A DNA stretch of 26,359 nucleotides. Source: an uncultured Veillonella sp. GTDB lineage: Bacteria; Bacillota; Negativicutes; Veillonellales; Veillonellaceae. The notes beneath the pieces were generated by a model, which did not search any database, was not told the DNA's origin, and worked only from the letters and a program-made list of their open reading frames with translations. Both the position numbers and the translations under genes were made by a program. This document shows positions 23,945 through 26,359 of the stretch, one piece after another (positions within the stretch are counted from its first letter, which is position 1; each line of letters opens with the position of its first letter). Location: the NCBI RefSeq assembly GCF_900545205.1, contig NZ_UQYC01000018.1, forward strand, positions 1 to 26,359, written 5' to 3'.

Positions 23945-23956
23945 TGGAGTTTATAT

Positions 23957-25078
23957 ATGGAAGAACGTGAACGGGCAAGAGCTCGCCGTCGAAGAAGACG
24001 ACGTCAACAAAAGTCATCTGTTAAATGGCCTAGAATTATATTAGCTATTATTGTTGTAGTAGCATTACTTGGCGGTATAGGATACGGTCTATATACTGGC
24101 GTATCTTATGCATATAGAGCTATTGTAGGTACTACCGAATCAACTGATGCATCTGGAGATAATGGAAATAAACAAGATGGTAATACTGTATCTGTAGAGC
24201 AAAAAGGCTTAGATAAACCATTATATATTCTTGTTGTCGGTACTGATGAGAATAATCCAAGTCAAAGTGATAGCTTATTCTTGTTATCTATTAATTTAGA
24301 TCAAAAGACTATGGATGTTATTGGTATCCCTAGTAATAGTAAAATTGATAACAGAGATCAAACTGATGCAACAATGCTCAATAGCATCTATGAAAAAGGT
24401 GGTATTGATTTAACAAAAGCTGTTATCGAAGATATGTTCCATATATCTATACCATATTATGTTGTAGTTAACCAAAATGCTTTCAAAAAAACGAATGATG
24501 TATTAGGAAATCAACAAATCTATGTAGAACAAACTATGGAACACGTGGATGCAGACGGAAATAAAGATATAGATTTGCAACGAGGTTATCAAACATTAGA
24601 TAGTGATAAAGCATTGGCTTATTTACGATATTCTGATCCAAAACATGATACATTTACACGTGTACAACGACAAGAACGCTTTTTAAAACTATGGGTAGAA
24701 GAAGAGCATAATGCATTCTTCTTAACAAATGCATGGCATATTTGGCGAATTTGGGATCATTATGATAGTAATATTTCTACATTAGATGCTATTAAGCTTG
24801 TGTATAATGCTAGCAAAATCAATAAGGAAGAAATCCATTTCTACATTCTTCCTGGCGAAAAAGAGCTAGTAGGAGATATGACATATTGGAAGGTAAATCC
24901 TACTGAAGCACAACGATTAGTAGGCATTACGATGGGAAATTTACCAGCTAATGAAATGACACAATTTGTAACAGCTCCAACTAATAATACAGCCAAGGTT
25001 GCACCAGAATCGGAACATAATGGCGGGACTATTACAAAGCCAACAGAACCTGGTGATGAGAGTAGTAAAAAACGGTAA
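23957..25078 (+). CDS. LytR-CpsA-Psr (LCP) family protein, atypical active site
   Basis: 373 residues: an arginine-rich cytoplasmic start (residues 7-16), one membrane segment (about 26-47), a flexible acidic linker and an LCP domain (about 88-270). LCP proteins transfer undecaprenyl-linked glycopolymers to peptidoglycan. The late motif is good (YLRYSD, then DTFTRVQRQ, 222-239) and the SDS motif is present (104-106). However, the usual GxDxR start is GTDENN (95-100) and the usual IPRDT is IPSNS (124-128), so arginine and aspartate residues that normally bind the pyrophosphate are missing. It may act on another substrate or be non-catalytic. Followed by rsfS 12 bases later, as in other Firmicutes. 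Confidence 0.85.
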   Translation: MEERERARARRRRRRRQQKSSVKWPRIILAIIVVVALLGGIGYGLYTGVSYAYRAIVGTTESTDASGDNGNKQDGNTVSVEQKGLDKPLYILVVGTDENNPSQSDSLFLLSINLDQKTMDVIGIPSNSKIDNRDQTDATMLNSIYEKGGIDLTKAVIEDMFHISIPYYVVVNQNAFKKTNDVLGNQQIYVEQTMEHVDADGNKDIDLQRGYQTLDSDKALAYLRYSDPKHDTFTRVQRQERFLKLWVEEEHNAFFLTNAWHIWRIWDHYDSNISTLDAIKLVYNASKINKEEIHFYILPGEKELVGDMTYWKVNPTEAQRLVGITMGNLPANEMTQFVTAPTNNTAKVAPESEHNGGTITKPTEPGDESSKKR

Positions 25079-25090
25079 AAGGGGAATAGT

Positions 25091-25453
25091 ATGAAAAATA
25101 AAGAAGAAATTAAAGAAATCGTATTACAATTAGCACAAGCTGCTTTCGATAAAAAAGGTAGAGATATTGAAATCCTCGATTTAGAAGGTGTATCTATGTT
25201 AGGTGATTACTTCCTAATTGCTAGTGCGAACAATATCAAGCAATCTCAAAGTATTGCTGATGAAATGGAAGATAAAGCAGCAGAATTGGGCATGACAGTC
25301 AACCACAGAGAAGGTTACCGTGAAGGGGAATGGATTTTACTTGATTTTGGCGATGTTATTTGTCATGTCTTTGGTGGTGATGAATTGCGCGAATTCTACG
25401 GTTTAGAAGAATTGTGGAATGATGCAGTTCGAGTTCCATTTGAAGGAGTATAA
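25091..25453 (+). CDS. rsfS: Ribosomal silencing factor RsfS
   Basis: 120 residues, the usual size of the RsfS/Iojap/DUF143 family. Typical segments are GDYFLIASANNIKQSQSIAD (about 38-57) and the C-terminal WILLDFGDVICHVF. RsfS binds protein L14 on the 50S subunit and blocks joining of the 30S subunit when nutrients are short. With HPF, ObgE and YhbY it makes this window rich in ribosome-control genes. It starts 12 bases after the LCP gene, and the following gene begins one base after its stop. Confidence 0.94.
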   Translation: MKNKEEIKEIVLQLAQAAFDKKGRDIEILDLEGVSMLGDYFLIASANNIKQSQSIADEMEDKAAELGMTVNHREGYREGEWILLDFGDVICHVFGGDELREFYGLEELWNDAVRVPFEGV

Positions 25454-25454
25454 T

Positions 25455-26327
25455 ATGGCTACAGAATTGTTGGAAAATACAATTGCCACATTAAAAGTAT
25501 TGCGTACTAGTGACCAAGGGGCCTTTCTAGATGGTCAAACAGGCAATACAAATGATGATATTTTGCTTCATAAGGATCAACAAACATCTCCGGTTGCTAT
25601 TGGTGATGAGGTAGAGGTATTTTTATATCGCGATCCAAAAGGACGTTTAACTGCTTCTATGCGATTGCCTGCAATGAAGGTAGGTCAAATTGGCTATGTT
25701 GAGGTAATCAACACTACAAACTTTGGCTGTTTCGTTGAGGTTGGCACTGAACGTGGTATCTTTATGCCCCATGCTGAGATGCGTGGACGTCCTCAAGTTG
25801 GTGAAAAGGTTTGGGTTCGCCTATATACTGATAAATCTGGTCGATTTGCAGTATCTATGGATGTAGATGATGAAATGCGTCGTGCTTCTAAGGCCGCTAC
25901 AGAGGCTAAGGTAGGACAACTAGTTAAGGGCGCTATTTATAACTTAACTAGTGATGGGGCATTCTTTATTACTCCAGAACGATGGATAGCCTTTTTACAT
26001 CGCTCAGAAATGACGAGAAAACTAAAGGTTGGGGAGATGGTTGAAGGTCGCGTTACCTTTAAACGTGATGATGGCCGAATCAATGTATCTATGCGTCCTA
26101 CCAAGGAAAAGGCCCTCATATCTGATGGAGATATTATTATGGAATATCTTCTTAACCGTGGTGGTAAGATGCCGTATAGTGATGAATCTTCTGCTATGTT
26201 GATTAAAGATAAGTTTAACATCAGCAAAGCCGCGTTTAAACGTGCTTTAGGGCATTTGATGAAAGAGAAAAAGATTGTTCAAGATGATGGTTGGACATTA
26301 TTAAGGCGGGAGCATCCGCAGATTTGA
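25455..26327 (+). CDS. cvfB: S1 RNA-binding protein, CvfB type
   Basis: 290 residues from ATG 25455. GAAGGAG (25442-25448) lies six bases before this ATG, so it is preferred over an in-frame ATG at 25419 inside rsfS. The layout matches CvfB: S1-like domains (about 1-65, 68-135 and 145-220; the clearest is IGYVEVINTTNFGCFVEV) and a C-terminal winged helix (about 225-290, with GGKMPYSDESSAMLIKDKF). CvfB binds RNA and affects virulence factor expression in Staphylococcus; its role here is unknown. It is the last gene visible in the row; the 32 bases after it are too few to judge a terminator. Confidence 0.88.
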   Translation: MATELLENTIATLKVLRTSDQGAFLDGQTGNTNDDILLHKDQQTSPVAIGDEVEVFLYRDPKGRLTASMRLPAMKVGQIGYVEVINTTNFGCFVEVGTERGIFMPHAEMRGRPQVGEKVWVRLYTDKSGRFAVSMDVDDEMRRASKAATEAKVGQLVKGAIYNLTSDGAFFITPERWIAFLHRSEMTRKLKVGEMVEGRVTFKRDDGRINVSMRPTKEKALISDGDIIMEYLLNRGGKMPYSDESSAMLIKDKFNISKAAFKRALGHLMKEKKIVQDDGWTLLRREHPQI

Positions 26328-26359
26328 ATAGTGGGGTTATCCTCTGAATAATAAAAGAA

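Noticed and set aside
1..26359. CRISPR arrays, insertion sequences, tRNA or rRNA genes, phage genes
   Set aside because: No regularly spaced repeats, transposase, integrase, tRNA-like cloverleaf or rRNA sequence was recognised on either strand.

Overview
The window looks like chromosome from a diderm Firmicute of the Negativicutes, most likely Veillonella or a close relative. The reasons are moderate to low GC, Firmicutes-type gene orders (hpf-secA-prfB and obgE-yhbY-proB-proA-nadD-yqeK-LCP-rsfS), Gram-positive style ribosome binding sites, and genes pointing to an SLH-type envelope (csaB) beside an FtsEX/M23/CtpA cell-wall module. The genus is an inference from memory of protein style; no search was run.

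Left part (1-5340). A truncated HD-GYP gene runs off the left edge on the minus strand. About 900 bases without a protein gene follow. They hold a strongly structured RNA gene (about 990-1221) with its own sigma70-type promoter and intrinsic terminator, plus several operator-like palindromes. Next comes a polar amino-acid ABC transporter operon (binding lipoprotein, permease, ATPase) with promoter and terminator, then single-gene units for a cold-shock protein and the long form of hibernation factor HPF. HPF is followed by three stem-loops in a row; the last is threaded through a near-consensus promoter for secA.

Middle and right (5344-26327). secA ends in a clear terminator. prfB follows and is split by a programmed +1 frameshift whose in-frame stop is UAA rather than the usual UGA. 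From prfB onward 19 genes all point right, with gaps of 0-67 bases or short overlaps and no terminator that I can see, so this may be one very long transcription unit. In order: RF2, a DUF2993-like lipid-binding-type protein, a DUF5693-type membrane protein, CsaB, split transketolase (two genes), FtsE, FtsX, a coiled-coil M23 peptidase, CtpA-type protease, ObgE, YhbY, ProB, ProA, an unlisted 49-residue membrane protein, NadD, YqeK, an atypical LCP protein, RsfS and a CvfB-type S1 protein. Themes are translation and ribosome control (HPF, RF2, ObgE, YhbY, RsfS), envelope building and division (SecA, CsaB, FtsEX-M23-CtpA, LCP), and central metabolism (transketolase, proline and NAD synthesis).

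The most interesting items are the structured RNA at 990-1221 (possibly a raiA-type RNA; family not confirmed), the UAA version of the prfB frameshift, the secA promoter embedded in a 13-bp inverted repeat, a repeated intergenic motif shared by the RNA and cspA upstream regions, the small membrane protein at 22614-22763, and the loss of the usual IPRD arginine in the LCP protein.
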